DNA of 64,000 nt. Source: JABHIE01 sp964584805. Its GTDB lineage: Bacteria > Planctomycetota > UBA1135. The DNA is taken from positions 1-64,000 of the forward strand of contig CAZPAY010000007.1 of NCBI GenBank assembly GCA_964584805.1. The letters run 5' to 3'. Below are positions 8,839 to 18,293 of the stretch, piece by piece. A program made the translations under genes and the position numbers. A model generated the notes under the pieces. It saw nothing but the letters and a program-made list of their open reading frames with translations. It did not search any database and was not told where the DNA came from. The number at the start of each line of letters is the position of its first letter. The first letter of the stretch is position 1.

Positions 8839-9882
8839 CTAAGCCTGAGACAGAATGATTTGAAGTGCACCAATCGCATGGTCAGCGTCGGCGTCAGTGA
8901 TGTGACGATGCGTCACAAAGCGCAGTAAACGATCCCCCATGGCAATCGCGAACACACCCTCATCAGCAAGTGCGGCCTCAATCATCGGTGCATCAAGTTC
9001 GGGGTGCGTGACTTCTAAAAACAAGATGTTGGTGTCAACGGTTGGTTGCGCCAACTTGACGCCGTCAAGGCCCAAGAGCAAACCCACCATACGGCGACAT
9101 CGGGCGTTGTCTTCGCCCAGGACATCCCAAGTTTCGTCGAGTGCGACGAGCCCACACGCGGCGAGATAACCGGCTTGGCGCATGCCGCCTCCCATCCATT
9201 TACGCACATGTTTCGCACGCTCGATAAAAGCGCCATCGCCCAAAAGCACAGAACCAACCGGGCAGCTCAAACCTTTCGAAAGCGAGATCATGAGTGAATC
9301 ACAAGTCGCGCCATAAACCGCCATATCGATGCCCGTTTCAATTTGCGCTTGGAACAAACGCGCGCCGTCCATGTGCACGGGGACGCCATGATGCGCCGCC
9401 ATGCCGTGGACTTCTTCCAAATACTCAAGGGGCAAAATCGCGCCGCCGGCCATCAGGTGAGTTTGCTCTGTGCAGACCAAACCCGTGCGCGGCATATGCA
9501 CGCTCGGTGGGCGAAAAGAGCGCGCCAAATGCCCAAAGGAGAACATCCCGCCGTCGCCCTGAATCGTGCGGACATGCGCGCCCGCGATGCGGCTCAAGCC
9601 GCCACCTTCGTATTGATAGATGTGGGCGTTTGCCTCAACAATGACTTCTTCGCCCGGGACGATATGGGCCGCAACCGCGCACTGATTTGCCATCGTGCCC
9701 GACGGCAGAAAAATCGCCGCCTCTTTCCCAAACAACTCGCACAACTTGCGCTCGAGCTGCTGCACCGTTGGGTCATCGCCCAACACATCGTCGCCGACAT
9801 GGGCCGACTGCATCGCATCAAGCATGCGCGCAGTCGGCTTGGTCACCGTATCAGAACGAAAGTCGGCGACATGTTTAGCCAC
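8839..9882 (-). CDS. ltaE: Low-specificity L-threonine aldolase
   Basis: PLP enzyme cleaving threonine or allo-threonine to glycine and acetaldehyde. DFRSDTVTKPT at the N-terminus, the HMDGARLFQA segment, and the Schiff-base lysine in SLSKGLSCPVGS are diagnostic. The start chosen is the GTG at 9882, whose G is shared with the TAG of the upstream aminotransferase (TAGTG), with a GAGGG ribosome binding site before it. A TTG three codons upstream is possible. The 347-residue length is normal. It is translationally coupled to the aminotransferase gene, suggesting linked glycine, threonine and amino-group metabolism. Confidence 0.92.
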   Translation of the reverse strand: MAKHVADFRSDTVTKPTARMLDAMQSAHVGDDVLGDDPTVQQLERKLCELFGKEAAIFLPSGTMANQCAVAAHIVPGEEVIVEANAHIYQYEGGGLSRIAGAHVRTIQGDGGMFSFGHLARSFRPPSVHMPRTGLVCTEQTHLMAGGAILPLEYLEEVHGMAAHHGVPVHMDGARLFQAQIETGIDMAVYGATCDSLMISLSKGLSCPVGSVLLGDGAFIERAKHVRKWMGGGMRQAGYLAACGLVALDETWDVLGEDNARCRRMVGLLLGLDGVKLAQPTVDTNILFLEVTHPELDAPMIEAALADEGVFAIAMGDRLLRFVTHRHITDADADHAIGALQIILSQA

Positions 9883-11072
9883 TAGAGACAACCCTCAATG
9901 ACTTTGCGGACGCGACGCATGCCCTCGTCGATCGTCTCAATCGATGCGGCGAAACTAAAGCGCAGGAAGCCTTCGCCGTATTCGCCGAATGCCGTGCCGC
10001 TCAAGCAAGCCACACCACCCTCGACCAAAATCTTTTCTTGCAACTCTTTCGAAGACATGCCTGGGACATCCACTTTGGGGAAGACATAAAAAGCGCCCTT
10101 AGGCAAATGGCAAGTCACGCCAGGCATGTCGTTGAGCAAGTCAACAATGTGCGTGCGGCGCTCATCAAATGCGGCGAGCATCGTATCGACATCATCTTGT
10201 GGGCCAGTCAAAGCTTCCATCCCGGCGCGCTGATTGAAGCTAGCCGTGCAGGAATTGGAATTGACCATCAACTTAGAAATCTGCGCGCAAAGATCGGCGC
10301 GCATCACGCCGTAGCCCATGCGCCAGCCAGTCATCGCGTAAGTCTTCGACCAACCATCGAGCAAGATGCAGCGGTCGCGGATTTCAGGGTCGCTCATGGG
10401 GCTGACATGCTCGCAGCCATCGTAGAGCAGGCGGCTGTAAATCTCATCGGTCAAGATCCAGACATCTGGGTATTGCTTAAGCACCTCGATGACCTTATCG
10501 AGCTCTTCTTTTGGAGTGTAGCCACCGGTTGGGTTGGCGGGCGAATTCAGAATCACCAACTTAGTTTTGTCGGTGATGCGCGAAATCACATCTTGCGGAT
10601 CGAGTGCAAATTCGTTTTCAAAACGAATCGGGCAAGCTACCGGAGTCGCGCCCGAAAATGAAATCATCGACTCATAAATCGGGAAGCCTGGGTTTGGGTA
10701 AATCACCTCGTCCCCCCCCTCGCAAAGTGCGAGCAAAACATAAAACATGATGGGCTTGCCGCCGGGCACGATGCAAACCTCATCACCGCTCACCTCAATG
10801 CCGCGCATGCCGCCAACATAATCGGCCACACATTGACGCGCATCAGGTTGACCCGCTGCTGGGCCATAGTGGGTCCAGCCGTCGTCGATTGCCTTTTTCG
10901 CGGCTTCGCGAATATTGACGGGAGTATCAAAATCAGGCTCACCAATCTCAAGGTGGACGATGTCGCGACCTTCAGCCTCAAGGGCTTTGGCGCGTGCGAG
11001 TACTTCAAAAGCAGTCTCAGTACCGAGGCGACCCATGCGGGCTGCCATGTTCAATTCAGGAAGGGATGTCAT
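9882..11072 (-). CDS. Class I/II PLP aminotransferase (aspartate/alanine type)
   Basis: Fold-type I aminotransferase of 396 residues from the ATG at 11072; an upstream open stretch to 11159 would overlap the divergent sulfatase gene and carries no family similarity. The motifs are HLEIGEPDFDTP near the N-terminus, NSPANPTGGYTP (substrate arginine-loop region), LTDEIYSRLLYDG (PLP-binding Asp and Tyr), and the PLP lysine in WSKTYAMTGWRMGY. This resembles aspartate/tyrosine/alanine transaminases of subgroup I-gamma, so the amino donor is uncertain. It heads the operon aminotransferase - ltaE - phosphohexomutase - arginase. Confidence 0.88.
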   Translation of the reverse strand: MTSLPELNMAARMGRLGTETAFEVLARAKALEAEGRDIVHLEIGEPDFDTPVNIREAAKKAIDDGWTHYGPAAGQPDARQCVADYVGGMRGIEVSGDEVCIVPGGKPIMFYVLLALCEGGDEVIYPNPGFPIYESMISFSGATPVACPIRFENEFALDPQDVISRITDKTKLVILNSPANPTGGYTPKEELDKVIEVLKQYPDVWILTDEIYSRLLYDGCEHVSPMSDPEIRDRCILLDGWSKTYAMTGWRMGYGVMRADLCAQISKLMVNSNSCTASFNQRAGMEALTGPQDDVDTMLAAFDERRTHIVDLLNDMPGVTCHLPKGAFYVFPKVDVPGMSSKELQEKILVEGGVACLSGTAFGEYGEGFLRFSFAASIETIDEGMRRVRKVIEGCL

Positions 11073-11152
11073 TGTTCTAACCAAAAAAGCCAACACGCGC
11101 GGGGCGCTTGGGGGGAATGTGGCGGACGCACAGTTTAAGATAGCCCCCTGCA

Positions 11153-12733
11153 ATGGCACACCACTCCAATCGATGCTTTTCCGCGACTGTTCTCGCAGTC
11201 GCGCTCACACTTTTTGCTTGTAATAAACCGACTACTGAGCCCGTCCCCAAAATCGATACAGCCCTGCCTGCCACCGAAAGTGAGCCCGCGACGCAGGCCA
11301 CAGCCGCAAGCCCAAATGTCGTGATTTTCTTGGTGGACACACTCCGCGCAGACCATGTAAGCATCTACGGCTATGGCAAGCCGACCACCCCAAACATCGA
11401 CGCCTTTGCCAAAAAATCCGCGGTGTTTCGCCGTGCCTGGGCAAACGCGCCTAAAACTTCGCCATCTCACGCGAGTTTGTTTTCGTCAACCTACCCGCGC
11501 GTACACGGGGTATGGAATCGGATGATTCTCCCCAGTGGCGAGGCCATCTTCCCGAGCCTTTCCAAGAAAAACACGACGATGGCCGAAGCATTTGAGTTGG
11601 CTGGCTATCAAACCGCTGCCATTGCTGACGGCGGCAATGTCACCGATGGCCGTGGTTTTGACCAGGGCTTTCAAACTTGGGATTCTCGATGGAAGGGCGC
11701 GAAAAATCGCGTCGACACGGCCATTGACTGGATCGAAGATGCCCGCAAGACCGACGACCCGTTTTTCCTTTTCTTGCACACTTATCAGGTGCATACCCCC
11801 TACTTGCCTGACCCCGAATTCGTCGCTGAGTTTGCCGACCCGACCTACAACGGCCCACTTAAAAAGGCATACGAAGATGCCTATGCGTTTTATCAAAACG
11901 CAGAAAGCGACCCTGACTTTCAAAAGCGCGCTCCCGGCAAGAGTCAAATCCGTACCATCCAACAGCGCTTCTATCGCGACCACATCCCGCAAGAAGGGCG
12001 CCCGAACGATGCTGACTTGGCTTACCTCATCGCCCTTTATGACGCTGAGATTCGCATGGTCGACCGTGAGTTTGCGCGGCTCATGCAATATCTTGAGCGC
12101 GCGGGTCTAGACGAGAATACAGTCATCGTTTTAACTTCCGATCACGGTGAAGAATTCTGGGAGCACGGGGAATACGGCCACCACCAAGCTTATGACGAGA
12201 CACTGCATGTGCCACTCATCCTTCATGCACCTGGCCAAGAGCAAGGCTTCCCTCGCCAGGAAAATGTGCAATTGTTCGATTTGATGCCGACCCTGCTCGA
12301 TTACTGTGGGCTCGACATCCCTGAATCGGTGCAAGGCCACAAAATTGATTTCACGATTGGCGCCCACCCGCTCGGAGACCCCTATGAATGCATCGCCGAG
12401 GCGAATTGGCCGGTCAAGCAGTTGTCGTATCGCCAAGGGAGGCGCAAGGCCATGCTCTTCCCCGATAGCAACCGCGCCGCTGAGGTGTACTTGCTAGCGA
12501 CCGACAAGGAAGAGCAAACCAATGCACTCCATCACGAAAACCAAATGATGGCCGCCGCGAGTAAAAAGTTTTTGCGCCGCGTCCAAGACGCACTCGCCTC
12601 GTGGGACGAGGGCTGTCAAACGCTGGTTGAAAAATATGACTTGGCGCCAGGCATCCGCAACCTCAACGCCCTGACACCTGAAGTCAAAGCTGAGTTGAGT
12701 GAGCTTGGCTACGGCGAGGGTCTAGATGAATAG
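11153..12733 (+). CDS. Sulfatase-fold lipoprotein with Thr at the nucleophile site
   Basis: A 526-residue member of the alkaline phosphatase/sulfatase superfamily, exported as a probable lipoprotein (lipobox LFAC, C23). The metal-binding start VDTLRADH holds D62. SDHGEEFWEHGEYGHH provides the C-terminal metal Asp and His residues. The nucleophile region reads KTSPSHASLF (residues 101-110), with T102 where formylglycine sulfatases have Cys or Ser in C/S-x-P-x-R and His in place of Arg. The formylglycine consensus is therefore absent, and a threonine-nucleophile phosphodiesterase or phosphotransferase is possible. It is divergent from the aminotransferase gene and precedes an iron-type ABC operon. 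Confidence 0.85.
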   Translation: MAHHSNRCFSATVLAVALTLFACNKPTTEPVPKIDTALPATESEPATQATAASPNVVIFLVDTLRADHVSIYGYGKPTTPNIDAFAKKSAVFRRAWANAPKTSPSHASLFSSTYPRVHGVWNRMILPSGEAIFPSLSKKNTTMAEAFELAGYQTAAIADGGNVTDGRGFDQGFQTWDSRWKGAKNRVDTAIDWIEDARKTDDPFFLFLHTYQVHTPYLPDPEFVAEFADPTYNGPLKKAYEDAYAFYQNAESDPDFQKRAPGKSQIRTIQQRFYRDHIPQEGRPNDADLAYLIALYDAEIRMVDREFARLMQYLERAGLDENTVIVLTSDHGEEFWEHGEYGHHQAYDETLHVPLILHAPGQEQGFPRQENVQLFDLMPTLLDYCGLDIPESVQGHKIDFTIGAHPLGDPYECIAEANWPVKQLSYRQGRRKAMLFPDSNRAAEVYLLATDKEEQTNALHHENQMMAAASKKFLRRVQDALASWDEGCQTLVEKYDLAPGIRNLNALTPEVKAELSELGYGEGLDE

Positions 12734-12755
12734 TTTGTTTCCCTTTCGTAACAAA
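12734..12755. promoter_or_regulatory. Inverted repeat upstream of the iron-type ABC operon
   Basis: TTTGTT and AACAAA form 6-base arms around a 10-base spacer, starting just after the sulfatase stop and 53 bases before the ABC binding-protein start. The geometry would suit a dimeric repressor, and the T-rich arm is the only symmetric element in this 75-base gap. No good sigma-70 promoter is obvious; a loose TTGTGC / TAATTG pair with 19-base spacing lies at 12765-12795. No regulator is identified, and it could be chance. Confidence 0.25.
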
Positions 12756-12808
12756 TGAGGTGGCTTGTGCCGGCCAATCGCAGGCACACTAATTGCTACG
12801 CTGAGGGC

Positions 12809-13810
12809 ATGAAGAATGTCCTCCTCCCTCTGCTTCTGCTCACCGGCCTCACTTCATGCGGACGCGCGCCCGACTTGGTGGTTTACTGCTCGCTCGACCA
12901 AGTGCATAGCGAGAAAATTCTCAAGATGTTTGAAGACCGCACCGGTCTTGAGGTTATGGGCGCTTGGGATGTCGAGCGCAACAAAACGGTGGGTTTAGTC
13001 AATCGTTTGCTCGCCGAGCGCAATCACCCCCGAGCGGATGTTTATTGGAATAATGAAATCGCCCACACCATTCGCTTGAAAAAAGCGGGGTTAACCCAAG
13101 CGTATGCTAGCCCATCTGCCGTCGGAATCCCTGCGGGCTTCAAAGACCCCGAGCATCACTGGGTGGGGTTCGCCGCCCGTGCGCGTGTGTTTCTGCAGCG
13201 CACCGATAAGGCCATCGATTTGCCGCCGCGCATTTACGACATGGCCGAACCGCGATACGCCGCACATGGCGCGATGGCTGCGCCGCTCACCGGCACAACT
13301 TTGACCCATTTTTCTGCCTTGAGTTTGAGTGACTCCGCCGAGCATGTTTTGACTTGGCTCGACAAGGCCGAGGCTTCCGAGCTCAAAATTGGCGCGGGTA
13401 ATGCCGATGTCATGCGCCGCACTTGTGAAGGCGATGTGGATTGGTGCCTCACCGACACCGATGACGCTGCCGCGGCTCGTCGCAACGGCCACCCTGTTGA
13501 AGTGGTCTTTCCCGATCAACAAGATGGCGGTGTAGGTGCTCTACTTATCCCCAACACGGTTTGCATGATTGCGGATGCGCCCCACCCTGATGCGGCCCAA
13601 CAGTTCATTGATTTCGTTTTGTCCGCTGAGGTCGAGGCCGCACTCGCCGCATCCGACTCCGAGCAAATCCCCCTGCGCCCCGGCGTGACAGCACCCGACT
13701 ATGTCAAATTGCCTGAGCGCGACTTTCGCGTACAAGCCGTTGACTGGGCGGCCGTCGCCGACGAGCTCGATGCGCGCTTTCCCGACTTTCAAAAGAAGTT
13801 TGTGAAGTAA
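12809..13810 (+). CDS. Ferric-iron-type ABC transporter substrate-binding lipoprotein
   Basis: Solute-binding protein of the FbpA/FutA/AfuA type, 333 residues from the ATG at 12809, which has TGAGGG just upstream. A signal peptide with lipobox GLTSC anchors it (C17). The mature start, DLVVYCSLDQVHSEKILKMF, is typical of ferric-binding proteins, as is the ADVYWNNE segment. The ligand is inferred from family resemblance; 2-aminoethylphosphonate, thiamine and sulfate binders share this fold. It is the first gene of an operon with permease, ATPase and pentaheme cytochrome genes. Confidence 0.85.
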   Translation: MKNVLLPLLLLTGLTSCGRAPDLVVYCSLDQVHSEKILKMFEDRTGLEVMGAWDVERNKTVGLVNRLLAERNHPRADVYWNNEIAHTIRLKKAGLTQAYASPSAVGIPAGFKDPEHHWVGFAARARVFLQRTDKAIDLPPRIYDMAEPRYAAHGAMAAPLTGTTLTHFSALSLSDSAEHVLTWLDKAEASELKIGAGNADVMRRTCEGDVDWCLTDTDDAAAARRNGHPVEVVFPDQQDGGVGALLIPNTVCMIADAPHPDAAQQFIDFVLSAEVEAALAASDSEQIPLRPGVTAPDYVKLPERDFRVQAVDWAAVADELDARFPDFQKKFVK

Positions 13811-13841
13811 AATCAGCCGCCCCGCAAGTTATCCTAACCAA

Positions 13842-15437
13842 GTGATTTTCCACACCGGTCGTTCCGCAAACCCTTGGCGCATGCTTGCGCTCGTGGCTTT
13901 TGCGACCGCCGCGTTTTGGCCGCTCGCGCCTTTATTGCAAACACTGGTTTCCCCTACGGAGTGGGCTTCCATTCTTGAGCCGCGCCTCGCCAGCCTCTTC
14001 GGCCGCACCCTATGGATGTCAGGAACTTCCGGGCTCCTTGCACTTTCGCTCGGTTGGCCCGCGGCCGTTTTGGCAAGTCGCTTGCGTTTGCCTGGTTTAG
14101 GCTGGGTGCTTTTTGTTTTGCCTTTACCGCTATTGCTGCCCCCGCTTTTGATTGCACAAGCTTGGCATGGTCTCACCGGCATAGACGGCCCCTGGGCAAG
14201 CGTTTGGTCACTTGGGGTAGCGTATGCCCCCTTGAGTGCGCTTTTTGCCGTGCGCGCTTTGCGCCATCAACAAGCGAGTGCACATGAATCGGCTTTGCTC
14301 ATTGCCGGCCCGCGATTTGCAATCTCTGAGATGTTCCGCATCTCGGCACCCGCCGCAATTTTAGGCGCAGTTTTGGCGGCGGTTTTTGCATCCACTGATT
14401 TCGCTGTGCCGGATTATTTTGCATCCCTAGGTGATAAATTTTCCGTCTACCCCGCTGAGGTTTTCAATCACTGGCGCTCCTACCAAGGTGATCCCGCAAC
14501 CTTAGAAGCCGGTGCAGCCGTGGCGGCCCCACTGGTGGCCGTATCCGCACTCGTGCTTTACTTGGCGTTTACCTTGCGCGACAAAGCAGGTGCATTAGAA
14601 AGCAACAGCTCACGGCTCGCTCGCTCGGTCGCGCCCGGCATACTTGCTTGGCCACTTGCTGGCATTTTGATTGGCATCATGACGCTGCTTTTCTTTCTAC
14701 CCCTTGGGCGCATTCTTTTTGAAACGGGTGCTGCAGGCCCCGAGGCTACCGGCACATGGACTGCACGCTCGGCAGATGCTTTCCAAGACGCCATCGCCCG
14801 TGGGCGGAATGACCTCGGCAACTCCCTTTCGCTGGGCGCACTTTCCGCCGGTTTTGCTTTACTCGTTGCACCCCTCCTCGCGCATTTCTGGCTGCAACTC
14901 ACTCAAGGCCCAAGCAAAGCTCACAAATACGCTGCACGACTTTTCGGCACCCTCATCGCACTGCCACTCCTCGCGCCCTCCGTCGGCACTGGCTTGGGTG
15001 CCATCCTCGCCTTTAACCAACCCGGATGGGAGCGTTTTTACGACAGTCTCTTTATGCCGGGGTTGGTCTTGGGCGGTCGCTATTTGCCGATTGCCGTTTT
15101 CATCCTTGCCGAGCGTATGGCCCGCGTGCCGAATTCTCGCGTTGAGAGTGCTGCCCTAACCGGCATGCCTTATCTTTATCGTTTGCTTTATGTCCGCCTT
15201 GCGACTTGCCGCGGCGCTTGGCTTTTGGGTGCGGGTTTGGTTGCGGTTTTTGCGATTCGTGAGCTTGACCTTGCGGTCTTGCTGCCTGCCGCCAACGCAT
15301 CAGCAGCGGTGCGTTATTACAACGCCTTGCATTTTGCGCGTGACAATTTTGTCGCGGCATTTGGTTTGATGATTGCATTCCTTTTGTTTTTACCCGTTGC
15401 GCTCCACGCACTGCTCCACAAGCCTGATTCGAAATAG
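13842..15437 (+). CDS. ABC transporter permease, duplicated FbpB-like
   Basis: Inner-membrane permease of 531 residues made of two BPD-transporter (type 1) halves in one chain, about 12 hydrophobic helices in total. Each half has an EAA-type loop: residues near 148-165 (ESALLIAGPRFAISEMFRI) and near 430-450 (ESAALTGMPYLYRLLYVRL). This fused arrangement is characteristic of FbpB, ThiP and CysTW-like ferric or thiamine systems. The start is a GTG at 13842, 31 bases after the binding-protein gene; an ATG 13 codons in is an alternative. The ATPase gene begins directly after the TAG. Confidence 0.88.
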   Translation: MIFHTGRSANPWRMLALVAFATAAFWPLAPLLQTLVSPTEWASILEPRLASLFGRTLWMSGTSGLLALSLGWPAAVLASRLRLPGLGWVLFVLPLPLLLPPLLIAQAWHGLTGIDGPWASVWSLGVAYAPLSALFAVRALRHQQASAHESALLIAGPRFAISEMFRISAPAAILGAVLAAVFASTDFAVPDYFASLGDKFSVYPAEVFNHWRSYQGDPATLEAGAAVAAPLVAVSALVLYLAFTLRDKAGALESNSSRLARSVAPGILAWPLAGILIGIMTLLFFLPLGRILFETGAAGPEATGTWTARSADAFQDAIARGRNDLGNSLSLGALSAGFALLVAPLLAHFWLQLTQGPSKAHKYAARLFGTLIALPLLAPSVGTGLGAILAFNQPGWERFYDSLFMPGLVLGGRYLPIAVFILAERMARVPNSRVESAALTGMPYLYRLLYVRLATCRGAWLLGAGLVAVFAIRELDLAVLLPAANASAAVRYYNALHFARDNFVAAFGLMIAFLLFLPVALHALLHKPDSK

Positions 15438-16097
15438 ATGACTGCCTCGCTTCAAATTAAAAACATCACGCGCACTCTCGGCGACAAACGAGTCCTCGAC
15501 GGCCTTGACCTTCAACTTACAGCAGGCGCACGAATTGCTTTACGCGGGCCATCCGGCGCGGGCAAAACGACTTTGTTGCGCATCCTTGCTGGCCTAGAGT
15601 CAGCTGATTCAGGCACGGTACATCTTGATGAGCAACTTGCAACCGACGGCAAGCGCATCTGCCTTGCGCCTTGGAAGCGCGGCGTGCAAATGGTTTTTCA
15701 AGATCTCGGTTTGTGGCCAACGCGCACGGTTTTGAAAAATGTATCCGACGCTTTGCGCGCCGCAGGTCGTTCGCGTGATTTGGCGGAATCCAGTGCGCGC
15801 ACCATGCTCGATCGTTTGGGCATTTTAGATTTGGCCGAGCGCAAGCCATCCACGCTGTCCGGAGGAGAAGCCCGACGCTTAGCCTTTGCTCGTGCGCTTG
15901 CTCTTGAGCCCAAAATTCTTTTGCTCGACGAACCCTTTGCGAGTCTCGACCCCGCGGCGCGTCAACAGAGTCAAGAGCTCTTACAAGAAATCCTGACCCA
16001 CACGCAAGCCACGGTCATCTTGGTCACACACGATGCCGATGAGGCCAAAATGCTAGGCGGCCAAATCATGCATCTCGAAAACGGAAAACTTGCATGA
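15438..16097 (+). CDS. ABC transporter ATP-binding protein (FbpC-like)
   Basis: A 219-residue ABC ATPase driving the preceding permease. Walker A is GPSGAGKTT (about residues 35-43), the Q-loop is MVFQDLGLWP, the signature is LSGGEARR, Walker B is ILLLDEPFASLD, and the H-loop is VTHD. It lacks the C-terminal TOBE regulatory domain found in longer FbpC/PotA proteins. The ATG directly follows the permease TAG, and its stop overlaps the cytochrome start (ATGA), so the two genes are translationally coupled. Confidence 0.92.
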   Translation: MTASLQIKNITRTLGDKRVLDGLDLQLTAGARIALRGPSGAGKTTLLRILAGLESADSGTVHLDEQLATDGKRICLAPWKRGVQMVFQDLGLWPTRTVLKNVSDALRAAGRSRDLAESSARTMLDRLGILDLAERKPSTLSGGEARRLAFARALALEPKILLLDEPFASLDPAARQQSQELLQEILTHTQATVILVTHDADEAKMLGGQIMHLENGKLA

Positions 16098-18274
16098 AAA
16101 AGCTCTTCGCGCTCCTCTTCGCGATTGGTGGCGTTGCCGTCTTGGTGGCCATCCTGATGCCGCCAACCGCCCCCTTAACATCCGAAGCCGCTGGCCCGAT
16201 GTTTACCGCCGAGCAATGCGCCGAGTGCCACGCCGTTGTTGCCACTGAGTGGGCCGAGTCGCATCACGCGCTGGCTTATGAAAACCCCGAGGTGCGCCGA
16301 CTCAGTCAAGAGTATCGCAATCAAGAGTGCATCGCCTGTCATGCACCACAGCCCGTCTTGAATTTCGAACCCGCAGCGCGCGTTTTGGCTCGCGTCACTT
16401 CTCGCACGGACGGCGTCAGTTGTCTTTCTTGCCATATGACCTCAACCGGGCAAATGGCTACCGCCAATCCTAAACCGCAAAGCAACGCACCTTGCCGCCC
16501 GGTTTTTGAGCCGCGCATGAGCGATGTGAATCATTGCGCCGCTTGCCATAACCAACACAAGACTGTGGTGCAATGGGCGTCGACCGCTGATGCTGACCTG
16601 CGTGGAGAGAATTGCCTACACTGCCACATGACCGACGCCTGGCGTGCGGGTGGGCGCAAGGGTCGCAACCATGGTTTCCCCGCGGCGCACAATGCCGAAG
16701 CGCTTCAAAAAGCAGTCACGCTGAGTGCGCACCAAACCTCTGAGGGTCAAACTCAAATTGCAATCGCCAACACGGGCTGCGCGCACAACTTCCCCACCGA
16801 CGAGCGCTCGCGCGCGGCTGATATTCAGGTGCGCTGGCAAACGGGCGACACTTGGGGTGCGTGGCAGCGCGTCCATCGCATGCGCGACCCTTATCGCGAC
16901 GAAGTCAGCCTAACGAACACACAGCTACAAGCTGGAGAAACGCGCATTTTCGCCGTTGAGCGACCCGCCAATGCAACCACAGGCCAAGCGCGATTGCTCT
17001 ATCGCACGCAACCTTTCTTGCCCGATGCCGACAGTTTCGAAATCGCGCGCATATCGCTTAACGATCTCAATGAGCGCAATCTAGCCGTTTCCACCGATGT
17101 CACCGCGCCTGACAATACAGGCAACGAAATGACCGAGGCGGCGCCTTACACCTCACCCGACGAGGCGCAACTCAACCAAGCCGCCGACTGGATTGATGCG
17201 ATTTTAATGGGCGGGCGTGTAGCCGCCAGCGCAACGGCTGAATTGGACGCACTCCCCCACGCTACCACTTCTGAAATCTTGCTCACCATCGGCGAGCGCT
17301 GGCGCGACTATCCCACAGATTTGCGCCGCGAGGCCTACCGCCAGCTCATCCCGCGCGTAGATGCTTCGGCGCTACCTCGGCTAACCCTGCGACTAAAATA
17401 CGAAAAGGACTGGGTCTCGAATGTTTACCTTGCTGAATCGCTCTATCAACTTGGCAGTTGGCAAGGGATGGCCGCCCTTTACAACATCTTGTCAACCGCC
17501 GATGAAGGCGATGCGCAAGTCAAGGAAGCACGCAATGCAGCGGGTGCATTCTTGGCGCGCCTGCCCGAAGCACCTCTTGATTTTTCCGCTCAATGGAGCA
17601 AGTTAGGTGATGACATCCAAAACTGGAATGCCTACCGCAATCCGGGCTACACTCAGCTTGAACCGGATTTACGCGCATCTCTTGTGCGACTTTGCACTAA
17701 TTTTGCATCTCAACCTTTACGCCCCGTTGATGATGCACGCGCGATTTGGTCTGGCCTGCCCGCCCGTTGTTACCCCGTTTTACTTGAACATCTCGCCGCT
17801 GACGATACCTATGTGCGGAATCATGTTTTGCAAACGATGGCCTGGATAGGGCCACCACTCGCACGGTGGATGTCAAGCAACCAGATGAGTCTCACGAATA
17901 CCCTCGCGCCATCGCTGCAAGACGAAAGCACCCGCGTAAGAGCACTGGAAACTCTTGGCGCTTGCGGTGCGGGCTCACCTGCGTTTTCCGCATCTTGCGC
18001 AATACTATCTCTAGAGTGGCTAGCATCCACCAACCCTGAGGTCGCCACGGCCGCCGCCGACAGCCTTTTACAAACAGCACTCGGCCCTCAACGAGCGGGT
18101 CTGCAAGCATACTGGGCAATGCCCCCGGCCACACTCGGCCCCGAAGCGCTTTATTCGCTTTGGCTCTTACGCGTGCAACTCGAAGGCCCTGAGGCTGCAG
18201 GCACTGCACCGCTACAAGGCCTCGCGCCATCCGAAAAAGCGCGGCGCGACCGTTGGGCTACTCACCAGCCCTAG
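16094..18274 (+). CDS. Exported pentaheme cytochrome c with helical-repeat C-terminus
   Basis: A 726-residue protein with an N-terminal membrane anchor or signal (residues 4-22). Five CxxCH haem-attachment motifs follow at residues 42-46, 79-83, 110-114, 148-152 and 174-178, resembling the cytochrome c554/multihaem family. Residues about 210-310 look like a beta domain. About 340-720 is alanine-rich helical and looks like a HEAT-type solenoid. It should carry electrons outside the inner membrane. Overlap with the ABC ATPase start-stop (ATGA) places it in the iron-type transporter operon, so a link to iron reduction or handling is plausible but inferred. Confidence 0.85.
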   Translation: MKKLFALLFAIGGVAVLVAILMPPTAPLTSEAAGPMFTAEQCAECHAVVATEWAESHHALAYENPEVRRLSQEYRNQECIACHAPQPVLNFEPAARVLARVTSRTDGVSCLSCHMTSTGQMATANPKPQSNAPCRPVFEPRMSDVNHCAACHNQHKTVVQWASTADADLRGENCLHCHMTDAWRAGGRKGRNHGFPAAHNAEALQKAVTLSAHQTSEGQTQIAIANTGCAHNFPTDERSRAADIQVRWQTGDTWGAWQRVHRMRDPYRDEVSLTNTQLQAGETRIFAVERPANATTGQARLLYRTQPFLPDADSFEIARISLNDLNERNLAVSTDVTAPDNTGNEMTEAAPYTSPDEAQLNQAADWIDAILMGGRVAASATAELDALPHATTSEILLTIGERWRDYPTDLRREAYRQLIPRVDASALPRLTLRLKYEKDWVSNVYLAESLYQLGSWQGMAALYNILSTADEGDAQVKEARNAAGAFLARLPEAPLDFSAQWSKLGDDIQNWNAYRNPGYTQLEPDLRASLVRLCTNFASQPLRPVDDARAIWSGLPARCYPVLLEHLAADDTYVRNHVLQTMAWIGPPLARWMSSNQMSLTNTLAPSLQDESTRVRALETLGACGAGSPAFSASCAILSLEWLASTNPEVATAAADSLLQTALGPQRAGLQAYWAMPPATLGPEALYSLWLLRVQLEGPEAAGTAPLQGLAPSEKARRDRWATHQP

Positions 18275-18293
18275 CTTGACCATTCAGAGCGCT

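Noticed and set aside
9343..9885. A 180-residue plus-strand open frame
   Set aside because: It is antisense to threonine aldolase and has no family features.
10038..10661. A 207-residue plus-strand open frame
   Set aside because: It is a shadow of the aminotransferase on the opposite strand, which has full PLP motifs.
12809..13810. Alternative reading as a phosphonate- or thiamine-binding protein
   Set aside because: The YCSLD start and the fused FbpB-like permease fit the ferric group better, although ligand identity is not proven.
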